Notes: generated by a model from the letters alone, not told the origin. A stretch of 64,000 nucleotides of DNA from Hymenolepis diminuta (GCA_900708905.1 CAADRB010000053.1:124001-188000); one strand, 5' to 3'. Counted from the stretch's first letter, positions 1 through 12,054 are shown. Program-made: numbers and translations.

Positions 1-953
1 TCACCACCAAATTTGATTATCTCGTCCTTATAGTAATGTCTGTTAACTTCTAACCTTTACTGTGACCCAAGCACTCCACAGACAAACATCGTGTGTCCTC
101 AATTGGCCTATTTCTCATCGATCGGAAGAGGTAAGGATACCTCGAACGATAGTAGCAGACATCGCTTAGTCGGCCCTGCTATTAACCAGTCCTGTCTGCA
201 TTGGCCCTTCCTTTTCCTACAATCGTCCAGACCAATTAAAGCACGCATACAATTATATCCTTATGCGTGTCCTCACCAAAAGTGTCGTTTATAAATAGCC
301 TTCCATTACACACACATATATAGGCCACACGGGAGACCCTAGCTCGTCAAACATCTCCCGTTGCTCAATCCTTCTCCTCCAATTCTCTATTTTCCCTTGA
401 GACTCTGTACTGAGCTTTGTTCAATACAGCCTGGTCTACGGAATCCTAGGTGTTCTTTTTCTCTCATTTACTGTTAGGTATCTACCGCCACAAACTGGTG
501 ACAAAACTGTAAAGGACCGCTATAACCTTAAGTACAAACTATTAGACACCAAGAAGTACACAAGGGTTTAACTGGGACACATTTTGAGTCTCGTCGGGCG
601 AAATTCGGTGTACTTTCATGAGACCCCTCAAAGATGAACACTTTAATTTAGTTCAATTTCTTTTAATAAAAATTCAATACCACTCTTACTGCTCAAAAAA
701 AGTTAATGTGGTCGGTCATTTACATTACTGAGTTGCACCCATAAACATTGATCTCGTTACCACTGACTTGTAAGACGTGCATACTGATCTCTGCATCATA
801 TGGTACCAAAATTCATGGTTTTCTTTCGTGATATCTTTCTCGATCTTTTGGCAATACATAGCCAAGTCTTGTGGACACTCTCTATCTTTTCTTTTTTCAC
901 TCAACCTCACGGGTAAATCAGCATCTTTTCTATCAGCTGCGAAGTAACCACTT

Positions 954-1012
954 CCTCTATCATCTGTTTCTTTCAAAACCACTCTCTAATTTTTTGAAGT
1001 GATTTAAGAGTT
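954..1012 (+). repeat. 58-bp palindrome-bearing repeat, copy 1
   Basis: Nearly identical to 2974-3031 in the same orientation; both carry CATCTGTTTCTTTCAAAA followed by CACTCTCTAATTTTTTGAAG. In copy 2 the arms AATCACT and AGTGATT can pair around an AT-rich loop, as in MITE ends or hairpin-forming short elements. The minus-strand open frame at 725-982 runs through it, which suggests that frame is repeat-derived. Confidence 0.75.
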
Positions 1013-2973
1013 CATGGGTAAGCGATCAAACTACATGTTTTTGTTTTGTCAAGTTAGTTCGGGTTTTGACAAATTCAAAATATTGTCATCTAATTTTCAC
1101 AGACTTTTGAATAGGCGATAGAATAACAATTACTTCATTCCTCTTCTAGAGAATCTCTCTTAATAATATTCCATTAGTTTTATTTCAACCCCTGTAACTC
1201 TATATATTCGTGGACTATAACAGGGCTGAGAATACTCCTGCAAATGTTGACGGGAGATATCTTTTTTCTAAATGACTTAAAGATTTAAGGGAGGAAGAAG
1301 GAATGAGGAGTTCGCATAAGATGCTTCTTCATGTATTGCAACTATTATGATAATTCGTCCGTATCTCCTTACTCCTTTTGTCCCAGTAAGAAGAAAATTA
1401 TATTATCTTAAAGAAAATTGTTACTCTGTAATCGACTTGACTAAAACATGTAACAATTACTATTATTATTATTATTTAAAGTAAAAATGGTAAGTACAGA
1501 GAAGAAAAGAAATTTAAAATTTTATTCTGCTTTATATTTTTTCACTTTATTTTTTATTTTTATTTTGTTTTTTTATTTTTTATATGCTCATTCTCTTTTT
1601 ATTCCGTTTACTTGTGAAATCGCGTTTAATTGATAAGGAAAATAAATATATTATTAGAATTTAATTATACATTGTAAAATTGCTTAGTTTTGAAGTATTG
1701 AAGTGTGAAGAGACCGGGTGTGTTAAATTCCGATCATACTGCCGTCATTTCGAATAAATGGTTTATATTTGCACACATATTAATGTATTGGGAACAAGGT
1801 GCAAAACCCCAGAAGACCCTAGCGAGAACGAGTCAGTACCAGTTCACATATCTTTATATACAAATTTGACACATTTCTAAAGGTAGAGAAAGGTCAGTCA
1901 TATTCAAGTCGCCGTGTCTCAAAGGGAGTTTATTATGTGATCCCAACACAGATAACCCGGATACCACAGGGGGAATATCATCACAACAACTGGTACGAAT
2001 TTACGGTCTAATTGAGTTGGCTTGACTAATATCTGCAAAATTCACTGTCTCATCATTAAAATGAGCCGATTATAATTAAAAAAGCAATAATACTTCTTCC
2101 TATCAGTAGACAGAATTCAGCAACAAAATGCACTTTCTCCTATCATTCTCCTCAACCCTTGAAAAGTGATTAACAATCGGACGGCTCACTTCACCCCGGT
2201 AAATAGCAAAAAACCGTCTTGGCTACGAATAGAACTGCTGCACTTGATTTAGAGAACATTTTGACACAGAAGTCAATAGGAATAAGGAGCATTTCGGCGA
2301 TAACTAAAGTAAATAAATTTCATTAAGCATCAAATTGTAAAACATTCAGTTTCGATAGCGGATTGTGTGTTTATGTAATAACTGCGAATTAGATCAAGAG
2401 CTAGAGTAAAATTTACGTAATAGAATGTAAAAATCTGTCTTTTATCGTTTTCGAACGCTGATCTCTACAATGTGCATTGTACTAGTTAAATAAGCCAATG
2501 TTTTATTATTAAGGCATTAGTTGTGAGAGATGGCGGAAGAATTTGACCTGTGAAGGAAAGAATTTCTCTCCTTTATTTATTGAGTCAAATTAAAGTAAAT
2601 AGGTCGGTAATTTTGCCATTTTGGATATTTTGTGCTTACGTCTGAGTTTACTCGAAAGTTCCATTAGCATTAGATTTAATGCCTTGTTTTATAAGGCTTC
2701 AAACATATGCACAATGAAGTACTTTAGTTTATTGGACCTAGGTTCTTTTATAGCTCATTAAGCTGTAAAATTCGCACACAATTTCTTATCACAAATTCTA
2801 TTAAAATTGAATTTCTCATCCGGATAGAGTAGTTTTATTTTGTTTGATTTTTTAAGTAAGATAGGCTGGTCTCTCCAAAATAATATGCCTATTCTTATTA
2901 CTAATAATATTAGCTAATGCCCATATTCTACGAATAATGCTCATAATATAGCTCCTTTTGACTCCTAACTTCC

Positions 2974-3031
2974 CCTATCATCTGTTTCTTTCAAAATCAC
3001 TCTCTAATTTTTTTGAAGTGATTTGAGAGTA
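2974..3031 (+). repeat. 58-bp palindrome-bearing repeat, copy 2
   Basis: Direct repeat of 954-1012 about 2 kb downstream, with only a few substitutions and one extra T in the loop. Here the internal inverted arms (AATCACT and AGTGATT) are perfect. No coding content is visible. Confidence 0.75.
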
Positions 3032-3164
3032 GCCAATTTATTTCGCTAATGCACTACTTTCCTTAAAACACAGTGTCAAACTAAAATGACTTAATTACGA
3101 AGATTCATTGAATACACAATTATTTCTCTATTCCGTATATCGAATACTGTCATAATCTGCGCTC

Positions 3165-3440
3165 CTCCCTAGGATGCCGTAACCGATTCCTAGATTCCCT
3201 AAGACATTGCACTAGCTACAAACACGACTCGACAACACCACAATACAAAACGACCCAAACCACTATATCAACACAAGACGCACGTTTTCGCTTCGATAGG
3301 TCGATTTATATTATGCGCCATTTACAAACGTAATGTAAATAAAACCGTTCCAATAAAAGGGAATTAAAAGAAGCAGGAATTAAAGGTGGAAAATAGAGAC
3401 TCCTACATATAAGAATTGTTTTGGGAAAAAAACTATTTTC
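3165..3440 (-). repeat. dispersed repeat family R1, inverted copy
   Basis: The reverse complement matches 22015-22310 and, less well, 22730-22970. Shared blocks are a 3' splice-like T-rich start with TTCTTATATGTAAG, then TTTACATTACGTTTGTAAAT, GACGTGCGTC-like sequence, a GTCGTTTTGTATTGTGGTG-like block and a CATCCTA end. The copies are diverged, so the element is old. No open reading frame spans it, so it is probably non-autonomous. Confidence 0.8.
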
Positions 3441-3939
3441 TTATATGTAACAAATACATTAATATTTAACTCCATTCCCTCATGCTTACTTAGCTATGAT
3501 CGTAAATTTCATTTTTCGGAAGAGGTTGTTTGATATCAATATGCGGTGAGAAAAAAATTATTTAAAATTACCGCGATGCATTCATTTTCATTTTCTATGG
3601 GATTTTAAGGTTGTTTTTTATCTAATGTAATTAAAATTACTTGAATCAAATTTTAATTCTCGGTTATTACATGTTAACAAAATAAGTATATCATAATTAA
3701 ATTAAAAAGAAATTCACACGCGCTGAGCTTTATGAAATTAAACGGGAATTTAGACTTATGTACTGTCTGAGTAAGATATCTGAGGCCACCTGTCTTTGGA
3801 ATTTAAACTAACCCGATAGTGATTAATGTATTTTTTATACCAGAAGATCTCATGATAGGTACTACTACAACTAATGAAATGAAGGAACAGGGTTTGATAG
3901 TGCTAATGGAAACGAAACACAGAAATCTAGAAATCTCAT

Positions 3940-4430
3940 TGAATTTCCACCAGCAGTGATGATTTTCGGTGTTGTTAGCAATGAAGGGCACATCATGTCT
4001 CCTTCTTTTTTTCCACAGGATCTTAGAGTCAATGCCGATGCAGACGCCTATGTCAAGACTCTTCAAACCATTGTTTAGCCGCCTTGGATAGACAGGGTGA
4101 CCAATGGCGGAAGACTCCCCTACGTCTTCCTAAAAAAAATTCGTCTTCATCCCATAATGCTCTAAAAAGGAAGGATTGGATGGCCGAGAGCTTTTATTAT
4201 TACGTCACACCAAGTTTATGGCCTTCTAACTACTCACCAAACCTTAATCCTTTGGATTATTACGTGTGGGGCAGGACGGGGAGGAGTGCGGTTGAAAAGG
4301 AAGTTAATAAGGATCTTCATAACGCCAAATCCTCATCTCTCATTGAAGCAATAATTCGAGGAATGCATAGCATCAATAAAAGCCACCTGATCAAAGCTTA
4401 CAGTCAGTCGTTTTCGGACTCGAATTGAGT
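3940..4430 (+). pseudogene. decayed mariner-family transposase, C-terminal part
   Basis: Translation in shifting frames gives the C-terminal catalytic region of a Tc1/mariner transposase. Around 3945-4075 it reads VMIFGVVSNEGHIMSP, then FFPQDLRVNADAYVKTL; after an in-frame TAG at about 4076 it continues PPWIDRV. After frame changes it continues with WPSNYSPNLNPLDYYVWG (about 4220-4272), the block that carries the last catalytic Asp in mariner enzymes. Here the usual PDLNPLDYYVW motif reads PNLNPLDYYVW, so the first Asp is Asn. Frameshifts and stops separate the blocks and the N-terminal DNA-binding half is not visible, so it is inactive. I did not find terminal inverted repeats. Family assignment rests on motif recognition. 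Confidence 0.88.
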
Positions 4431-4449
4431 GTGTGATAGAAACCGAAGA

Positions 4450-5330
4450 AGGATATATAGAATAAAAACTGAGTTAATAATATGCTTTCTTGTTTTGTTA
4501 AAGGAAATTGTAGGTTTCAATCAGAAATAGTTACATTTCCTGTTTTTCTAAAAGTGTGCATATAGTATTTAAAATGGGCTCTCTTAATGTCTATAAAGGC
4601 CCAATTAAAATCATCTAATTTGATTCTGTCGATCATTTGAGGATTTATTAAATATCGGGAAAAAATTAATAGTTGAATAGCTTTTTTTCGTAAAATAAAC
4701 GATGAATATGCCGCGATATTAGTATGATTATGGTATGCGTCTCCGTTAAATGTTGTCCAGTTCCAGAAATTTGTTTCCTTATGGTAACAAAAAATAAAAA
4801 ATTGCACTGAAACAAGTTATTATAAAAATTAACAAAAATTCTTCACTTAATGGCCTTCACTGTCAGTTAATAGGTGGACTTAACTGCCACAAATATTTTA
4901 TCTAAACTGAGATCTCAATAATTATAAGAATCCAACGCTATCACAGCTCAATGATAAATTCTACCTCATTAACTGAACATAACTTTGACAATTTTATATT
5001 TCACCTATCTACATGTGTTTATGCATTTTTTCCTCCATTTTTCGAAGACCACCTTTAAAACTGGAGTGTTTTAGATATGCTTCTTATTGCTGGGCTATTG
5101 AATATTTGAATGTGTGAGGCATGAGAGTTAGAAATGAGAGTAAATGTCACGAATATAATCAAACCTAGTGAGAAGGAACAGGACATTTCTGTAGAGAGGA
5201 ATATACTGAGAATAAAAAACCAGCTTCTCATAGAATTTGGTCGAATCTGACGTAACCATGACAAATGATGAGCACTTCCGTGTTAAAAATCTTCGCTAAT
5301 CTCATCTACCTGCTCTTGGCTAAATAGAGA
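4450..5330. other. gene-free stretch
   Basis: Nothing recognisable. A 96-codon minus-strand frame at 4517-4807 has no family motif, no splice signals I trust and AT-driven composition (rich in F, I, N, K, Y), so I do not call it a gene. Confidence 0.5.
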
Positions 5331-5479
5331 TTCCAATTATTCGAAGTTGCCGTCAACGGATACTTCACTAAATTGATAAATCAATATCCTCCAAGTACTC
5401 ACCCAGAAACTAAGGGGTTAAATTACAAAAATAGAACTTTGGAACACCAGGATATTGCAAGGGACATTACAAGATTTCA

Positions 5480-5570
5480 AAAGTAAATAACACTCTTGAT
5501 GCTCTGACTTCATTACCCTTTTCCATTCGACCTCCCTCTCAGTTTATTTCGTCCCTTATTGGGCTGCTTC
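5480..5570 (+). repeat. dispersed repeat R3, partial copy
   Basis: The segment with ACTCTTGATGCTCTGACTTC followed by a pyrimidine-rich GACCTCCCTCTC block matches the core of repeat R3 best seen at 40000-40215. Only the core is recognisable here. Confidence 0.5.
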
Positions 5571-5699
5571 ACCGTTTGCATCTTCAAATATTTTTTGTTG
5601 GTTTAAAATTGTGTATGGTTTTTAATTGACAATGATTTACAAAAAATATTTTTTGATTAATATTCTCATATAATAATGTTTTTATAATAATATTTCCCA

Positions 5700-5845
5700 A
5701 ACCCATTTAGGAAAGCGTTCCTTAACGTTTATCATTGGGTGGAGTGACATCATGGAGCTTAATTGTATTAGCCAAACTTAACCAGTGCGGTCGACCATTA
5801 TGATGACTGGGTGCGCATCGAACCTTTGACCTCTAACCCATTATG
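5700..5845 (-). repeat. SINE-like repeat R2, inverted copy
   Basis: The reverse complement contains AGGTTCGATGCGCACCCAGT, then GTCGACCGCACTGGTTAAG and TTGGCTAATACAATTA. The same order occurs at 31915-32060 and 47905-48100 (plus) and 59555-59735 (minus). GGTTCGATNC fits a tRNA/pol III B box, so a tRNA-derived SINE is plausible, but the tRNA-like head is diverged. Confidence 0.65.
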
Positions 5846-5929
5846 TTATTAACGTAAGTAAAGATAGTTTGAAGTGATTAGACATATCTTCTAAACCGAG
5901 TAAATGACAATAACTTGAACTGCTCATAT

Positions 5930-6125
5930 AATAAATATTTTACAATCCGAATCAAAATACCAAACAAAGACCCCTTGATAACTTGACTTTGCTCACAGAA
6001 TCTTTTCGATCTCCTCCACTTTATCATATATTGTACTTAATATTAGCCGATTTCCGTTGCTTTTCAAAGGAAAAATTGCTCCAGTTTTTGCCTTGGTGTG
6101 GGCTATAATAATAGTAATATTTCAT
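5930..6125 (+). repeat. dispersed repeat R3
   Basis: Carries the family blocks in order: TACAATCCGAATC, CTTTTCGATCTCCTCC, TTTATCAT, CCGATTTCCGTTGCTTT and finally TTTGCCTTGGTGTGGGCTAT followed by AATAATA. The same block order occurs at 40000, 41930, 46235, 48560 and 51700. No coding capacity is seen. Confidence 0.7.
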
Positions 6126-6441
6126 TATTAGCACTACCAAAATCGCACAAACTTTAAAGAATCGCTTGTAACAAATTTGCAGTGACTACTTTGTACTGAA
6201 GAAGTTTACCAAATTTGTCCTCAGTGCGAGTAAAATCTTTGTTTCCTGACCTTCCTTAACTCTAATAAAAGTTCACGGAATAAAGGTGCATTTGATGAAA
6301 ATTTCAAAATACTAATCATTATTTCAAATCGACTGTCACTCACTCAGAAGTCGTTAATTACGATTACTTCTAGACTGACAATTATATATTCTGGTGGGTT
6401 TCACTTCCTATTGATTTTATCCAGTTTTAGGCAAATAAAAC

Positions 6442-7224
6442 ATGAGTAAGTACTGCGATAGGGTCAGTCATGTCTCTGATATTTCAATTAGTCGAATTAC
6501 TTCATGTTTGGGTGCGAGGGACCTCTTGAATGTTTGTCAAGCTTTCGAAAGTTGGAATTTCATTCTCAAGCGCCCACAAATTATGAGTAGGCTTGAGGAG
6601 CATTTGAAGCAAAACGCGAATTTTCTTGATGAGGAGTTGTGCGAGCTTTTAGATTCTAATAAGCTAACTTTCATTAATCCCTCAAAAGCTCTGTCATATT
6701 ATATATCTACAGAGGAGAAGGGACCTCCTGCATTGAGTACTTGTTCTCTTGCCATTATCTTTGATATTTTCGAGAAGAACAATGATCTCGTGGACGATAT
6801 AGAATTCTGGAAACAAATCTCTTTCGCAAAGTGTATATTGCTGGATCAATATCCTCTTGCTAAAGAAGAAATAGAAAAGGCGGAACTTGTGATATACGCT
6901 GTGGACACACCAATAGCCAAGACGGCGAAATTTCAAGAACTGTGTGACTTATTGAAACCGCAGCAAAAACTTCTTATTATAAGATTTCGACAACCAGGAG
7001 ATGGAATGGAGAAATCGAAACTCGACTACATGTACGAGTGTTACAACTCACTGTCCAAGAGTCTGAAATTCATGGGTGATATTAAGTGGATAATAACATT
7101 TTCCGAGCAACCATCAAGGAAACTTTTGACTGGGAAACTAGCTATTATCTGGAAGTGTTTCGATTTGTGTCAAAACTACTTTGCATTTCCGCCTGCCCTC
7201 GATAAAGATCAGGAATTGAAGTAG
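6442..7224 (+). CDS. single-exon F-box protein, FBXO4-like
   Basis: A 260-residue intronless frame. Residues about 10-45 form an F-box-like helix bundle: ISISRITSCLGARDLLNVCQ followed by AFESW, matching the usual L..I...L..RDLL..C...W pattern. Residues about 95-245 look like a degenerate small-GTPase fold: AELVIYAVDTP sits where a hydrophobic strand is expected, KLLIIRFRQPGDG where the G4 strand would be, and WIITFSEQ follows; no P-loop or NKxD is present. That architecture (F-box then GTP-binding-incompetent GTPase-like domain) is known from FBXO4, an SCF ubiquitin-ligase substrate adaptor. The family match is by architecture and faint similarity, so the ortholog call is tentative. A T-rich stretch ending in TTTTAG lies 10 nt before the ATG, and AATAAA overlaps the region just after the stop. 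A retro-copy is possible because there are no introns. Confidence 0.7.
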   Translation: MSKYCDRVSHVSDISISRITSCLGARDLLNVCQAFESWNFILKRPQIMSRLEEHLKQNANFLDEELCELLDSNKLTFINPSKALSYYISTEEKGPPALSTCSLAIIFDIFEKNNDLVDDIEFWKQISFAKCILLDQYPLAKEEIEKAELVIYAVDTPIAKTAKFQELCDLLKPQQKLLIIRFRQPGDGMEKSKLDYMYECYNSLSKSLKFMGDIKWIITFSEQPSRKLLTGKLAIIWKCFDLCQNYFAFPPALDKDQELK

Positions 7225-7228
7225 CATT

Positions 7229-7234
7229 AATAAA
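7229..7234 (+). promoter_or_regulatory. candidate polyadenylation signal
   Basis: AATAAA begins 5 nt after the F-box gene stop codon. It would give a very short 3' UTR; AT-rich sequence makes chance occurrences common. Confidence 0.4.
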
Positions 7235-10200
7235 CCCTCTTCAGTCGTTTCACCTAATCGCTTAGTTACGCAATGAATCATTATTAAAAATTTTTGTTAA
7301 CATTACCCCCTGTATTTTATTATATATGTTATTTTGCTCATTTTAACCAAGTAGACTTCAAGGACATGAATATTAAAATGTAGGAAATATGGCCTAAATT
7401 AATATTTATTGAAGGACATTTAATCGATAAGGCAATAGATAATGAAATAGGATGAAGAATATGAAAGATAGAAATGGGTTCTAAGAAGCATTAAAGCATA
7501 CAAATTTGAGAGGAAGAGACCACCTTACCATAATGCCAACTAAACTTTCAAGCAGCATAGGCCTGTATGGTTGAGCATATTTAGAGTTCAAGTCTCTTAT
7601 TAATCCACCCTGTATGCTAAAAAGTGTGTCCGTATTGGCTAGTTTGTTTGCTAGCTTAGCCTGCTTCCAATTCGTCCATAGAAATGTGCTCTATAGCTCA
7701 ATAATTGGACTTACTAGATTAAATAATAAATTGAGAGGATCAAAAAGATACAGAAAGTAAAGTCTTGCTTCATTTGATCTTTGACTCGGCTTGTACAGCA
7801 TTTACTAAACAGGCAGTTCACGTTCTAAAACTTAAATTTTAGGATTTCTCCCCTGGATCACACCAAAATGCTTGTCAGCGATATTCAGTGCTTATTGGCC
7901 GGATAAGTTAATCAAGAATAGTCAGTCGCAGCCTCATTTCGTTTTTCTTCGAATGGTTGAGAAAACGAAAACTTCTTACAAGCGGATCAATTTTAATATT
8001 GGATTGGTCATCCCTTTTTGATACCCACTAATCCTAAAACATCCTTTAGTTATTTGAAGAAATGTTCTGAACAGTAAATCAGAGGCAAATTTTCTAAAAA
8101 GTAAAGGTATGTACCTTATACAAATCCAGACCTTTAAATAACTGTTTAACTCTGCAACCGGTCTGCAAGATAAATATATTGCTACTGACAACTTTTAAGC
8201 GAGTAGTTTAGTATGCTTATCCTTTTATATTAACCCTCTATCATTGTTGGACTCTTTGTTATTCGATCTCAATGGCCTCTCACACTTAAACATTGCGAAA
8301 TTCTTTCTATTTCTGTGGGTAATAATAATAATACTAATAACCGCTGTTGGAATAATTTTGGTACCCATTCCAATTTCTACTTCTCTATGGTAACTGATTT
8401 CATCCGATTTATCTTGAGTTTGTCTCTAAAAATTATTTATCTATTGATTAATTTTGCATGCAGCTAAATGCTTCTCCACCTTTATCAGCTTTCAATCAGA
8501 TGTACGAATTAAAAGTTGATAAATTTATATATTCTATTTTCAGTAGTAATTATTTTGAACACAGTTTATTTTAAACCATTTTACACGAGTCATTGTTATT
8601 CATAAGAGGAGTTATGGTTATTCAAGAGAAATACCCTAAATTCAAGTTTGTATTGCAAGAGACGCCCATGTTATTACGACAGTGTATTCTTTAAGTGTAT
8701 ATTTACTTGCCATCGTATGGTGAGCTGATGTTTTAGGTAACCAGACAAAGTTTCTGGCCTCTTGAGTCTGAAGATAATTATAATAAATAGTAAGATAGCA
8801 AGGATCATTAAAATTTATTTGCGTCTATTCTCAGCCAAAAATGTAGTAAGCTTATTATGCCTTAGGCTCAAAGGAAAGAGAAAAATCGAAGAGAATCCGG
8901 AAAATTTTTATTCAATAGTCTATTGATATCATCTAAACTATCGGAAATTGTGTGAATTAATCATCAAATGGTATATTTCATTTCTCTATCATATTCTTTC
9001 TTAGTTTTGTGTAATATATTATATCTTAATATTCACTGAATATGCGTGTCTTTTATTAATTTTGGATTTGGTTACTTTGTAAAAGGTTTAAAGTGCTGAT
9101 TCGAGATGTAACAATTACGCTTCAATTTTCCATTTGAATGCGTATAAATAGATCTACGGGCTCTAAGATTACATTCGATAATTCCGTGCTAATCGTTTTA
9201 TTTGATTAAAAAAGTCAGGGTTTTTTAATTCTTCTGTATGTATGTTTAATTATATATAGCTGATACTTGACGACTGTAAAAAGTTGGTCACAGTTAAGTC
9301 ACGGTATCTCAATCGGAATTCACTATTTTGCAAACATCGAGGACCTAAACGTCATGGTGATATTTAATAATGAAATCATTTTCATGCCATTTCTTCTTAC
9401 TACTATATTTCTGCAGTATTTTCTCCTTAACACGAGAGCATGGCAATGTGTCTGACTCAACGTATGATCAACTCAAGATACAGGAGTCAAATTAGTTGGC
9501 AAAAATACGAATTTGCGTAGGAAAAGGAAAAAGATGTAATTTTAACTTACAGCAAAAGAGCTTTAATTTTTTGTCATAGACATGCAGTGGATATATTTAT
9601 ATTAAGATAAACAAGCAAAATGTAGCTTTTCATTTAATAAGTTAGCTTTGCTAGGAGGAAAACGTTTGTATATAGTATTCACTCTGCGTGACTGATCAAC
9701 TTAATGATCAATATATAAAGCTAGTAAACTAAAGAAGAGAATCTTATTTACAAAAGCAATTAATCGCTACTCTATTTTTGCATATGAAAAGAATCAAAGT
9801 TTATCGTTCGAAATTATTATAGTACGTTTATTTATTACGATAATGCGTTATACCATTCGGATAAATGCAGGTATAGTTATTGCTGAGATAAAAGGGTAGG
9901 GAGACTTGGGTCATGGGGCGCAGGATTTTACTTCTTTACTACTCGGCTCAGAAAAATATGTGCTTGAGTGTTAGGAATGACATTCTTATATGTGACTTTT
10001 AAATCGCCCCTTGTCTTTAATAAGACTTAAAGCAACCGGAAATTGGCCATTGGAAGTCCTTGGTGATCATTGCGTCCAGGGAAATATGTTTCCTTTTTCT
10101 GCGAACATTCACATACATTTGGCAATCTCACACTGCTTTTAATCAAATTCTCTTGGAGCGGGACTTGCGGTTTTGAGACAGAAATCGATATTATTGATCG

Positions 10201-12050
10201 TTTTAGCGATGACAGCTCAGTCAACTCAAAGAATTCTTTATCATCTAGAATGATTTGCCGTACCCATGACTTTATATAAGCATTCTTTCCTGTCCTATTT
10301 AATACCTGACATTTCTGAGTAAAGAAACATTCATAGCCACCCAATGACGAAATCTTCTTTGTTGAAGCTCAGCCGCGGAACCTCCCAGAGTGATCCGGAT
10401 CTGTGAGAATGTATTCCTAAGGTTAACCTTCTTTCAGTGCTTAAGAGAGCCTAAAGTCTGACGATAGTGAATGGCAAAATAATGTTCTTCTATACTCGTG
10501 TTCCAATTCACTAGATTGAACCGATAGGTGTTAAATCTTTGATATCTCGGCCTCGAAAGACGTGACCGTGGAGATTGCGAATAAGGTTTGTTACTCTTTC
10601 ATTCTGCGTTGTTTACCCTTTCCCTGGCTTTTTTGACGAGACTTAAGTATTGAATAAATTTTATTGGTCAGTTATCGCTCATCGATGAAACTGTAGATAT
10701 CGAAGTTCCGTAAAGAGAATGAAAACCGATTATTTTATAATTATTCATCGAAAAATTTGGATAAAGGCCATTAATCAGAAAGATACAACAGGACAAATAT
10801 GAGAGTGTCAGCGCCAAAGCTCAGTGACGTATGTCTAAGAATAATACCTGCATGATCATTTCCGATATACTTGAGTTTTCTAAGCCGATTTGTCAGTATT
10901 AAGTTAGATAGCTATTCCCTCAGCAAAAAAAACTCCAATGTCTCTAATGAGATCAAAGTTCATGTGTGAATATGTGGGCACAATCTCTCCGGTTCTTTGA
11001 ACACAGATCGGCACATTTGACATAAATAACTATAACGTATAAATCGAAGTAATTGAATTGTTTGACTGTAATTAAATTAGGAGGAATTCAGTGATGAAGT
11101 ATTCGCTCCTAAATGATAGAAGATAAAGGTAACAATTTCCAAACAAATTTCTCACTACTCATTTGCATATTTCATCAGTCAAACTGACGTGAGTCAGCAA
11201 CAATTTTGAAATTGGTTTTTAAGAATGAAGAATTTAAAGAGGGTTTGAAGAATTCCAAATAGATATTTAAGTAGGAAATATATGTATCCATAATCATCCC
11301 TTCAACAGAGTGAAATAACATTCCCAGAATGCCTATGGGAAGAATAATATTAACAGCTGTAATTTATTTGGAAGACTGAATGCGGTTAGTCCCATGTTCA
11401 AATGAAATTTGATAAAAAAAATCATCACTTTTACATGATCTAATATATACTTCCATTTTCGATTAATTGCGCAAACTGCTAACTTTGTCGGATTTAATTA
11501 TTTTCAAGTGAAAAGGAGATAATCTGTTATCCTTAAGTTTCCCATCTTATCACTGACTCGTAATCCAGATAGAAAAATATATTTGACTTTTTATAATTGT
11601 GGATCGTAATCAGGTTGACTCTTCTTTGCATAATAATGACCTCATTATTATGATAACATTTCCATATGACTATTGTCCGATAAACTAAGGAACACTCAAT
11701 AAGCTAATTCAACGTATACTCTTCAAGGGCCTTTCTTCAACTGTCTTGGTGGAACAATTTTGAACTTATAAATACAAATGAGCTCATTATTAGAAAATGT
11801 CTGTTTTCTTTGCACCAGTAGCCAAATTTAATTTGATTATTATAGTATTAAAATTGATAGGAAGCCTACAAAACAAAGCTCAAAGCTGCACTGTTGACGT
11901 TGTAGGTTGCAGGGTCTAAGTAGCCCTTTATTAAAGCACTCCATGTAGATAAGTCAAGTAAATGTGAAAAAGCATAAAGTCTATAGGATGCATGAAAAAT
12001 GGAAAATAAGTAATCATAAAAGTTCCAAATGGTGAGAGCAAGCCAGAAGC
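7235..12050. other. gene-free AT-rich stretch with relics
   Basis: No gene with a recognisable family was found over almost 5 kb. It contains one R4 repeat (7845-7935). A 105-codon minus-strand frame at 10027-10344 has fairly balanced codon use but no motif I recognise and no clear splice sites, so it stays unassigned and is discussed as a finding. Confidence 0.5.
7845..7935 (+). repeat. dispersed repeat R4, copy 1
   Basis: Matches 32325-32430: CTTGTCAGCGATATTCAGTG then TTATTGGCCGGATAAGTTAA corresponds to CTTGTTCGCAATGTCCAGTG then TTATTGACCGGTTGATTAAC. It shares a general layout with the SINE-like R2 family and may be a branch of it. Confidence 0.6.
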
Positions 12051-12054
12051 TTTT

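Larger units (their letters stand above)
1..3160. other. gene-free AT-rich stretch
   Basis: I see no supportable gene here. Short open frames exist (for example 91-294 plus and 725-982 minus) but none shows a family motif or a convincing splice context. The stretch holds a long T-rich tract near 1530-1600, an ATT microsatellite near 1452-1476 and two copies of a 58-bp palindromic repeat annotated separately. Confidence 0.6.

Noticed and set aside
725..982. 85-codon minus-strand frame with plausible codon use
   Set aside because: It runs through the repeated 58-mer at 954-1012, so it is probably repeat-derived; no homology recognised.
4517..4807. 96-codon minus-strand frame
   Set aside because: AT-driven composition, no family motif and no convincing splice sites.
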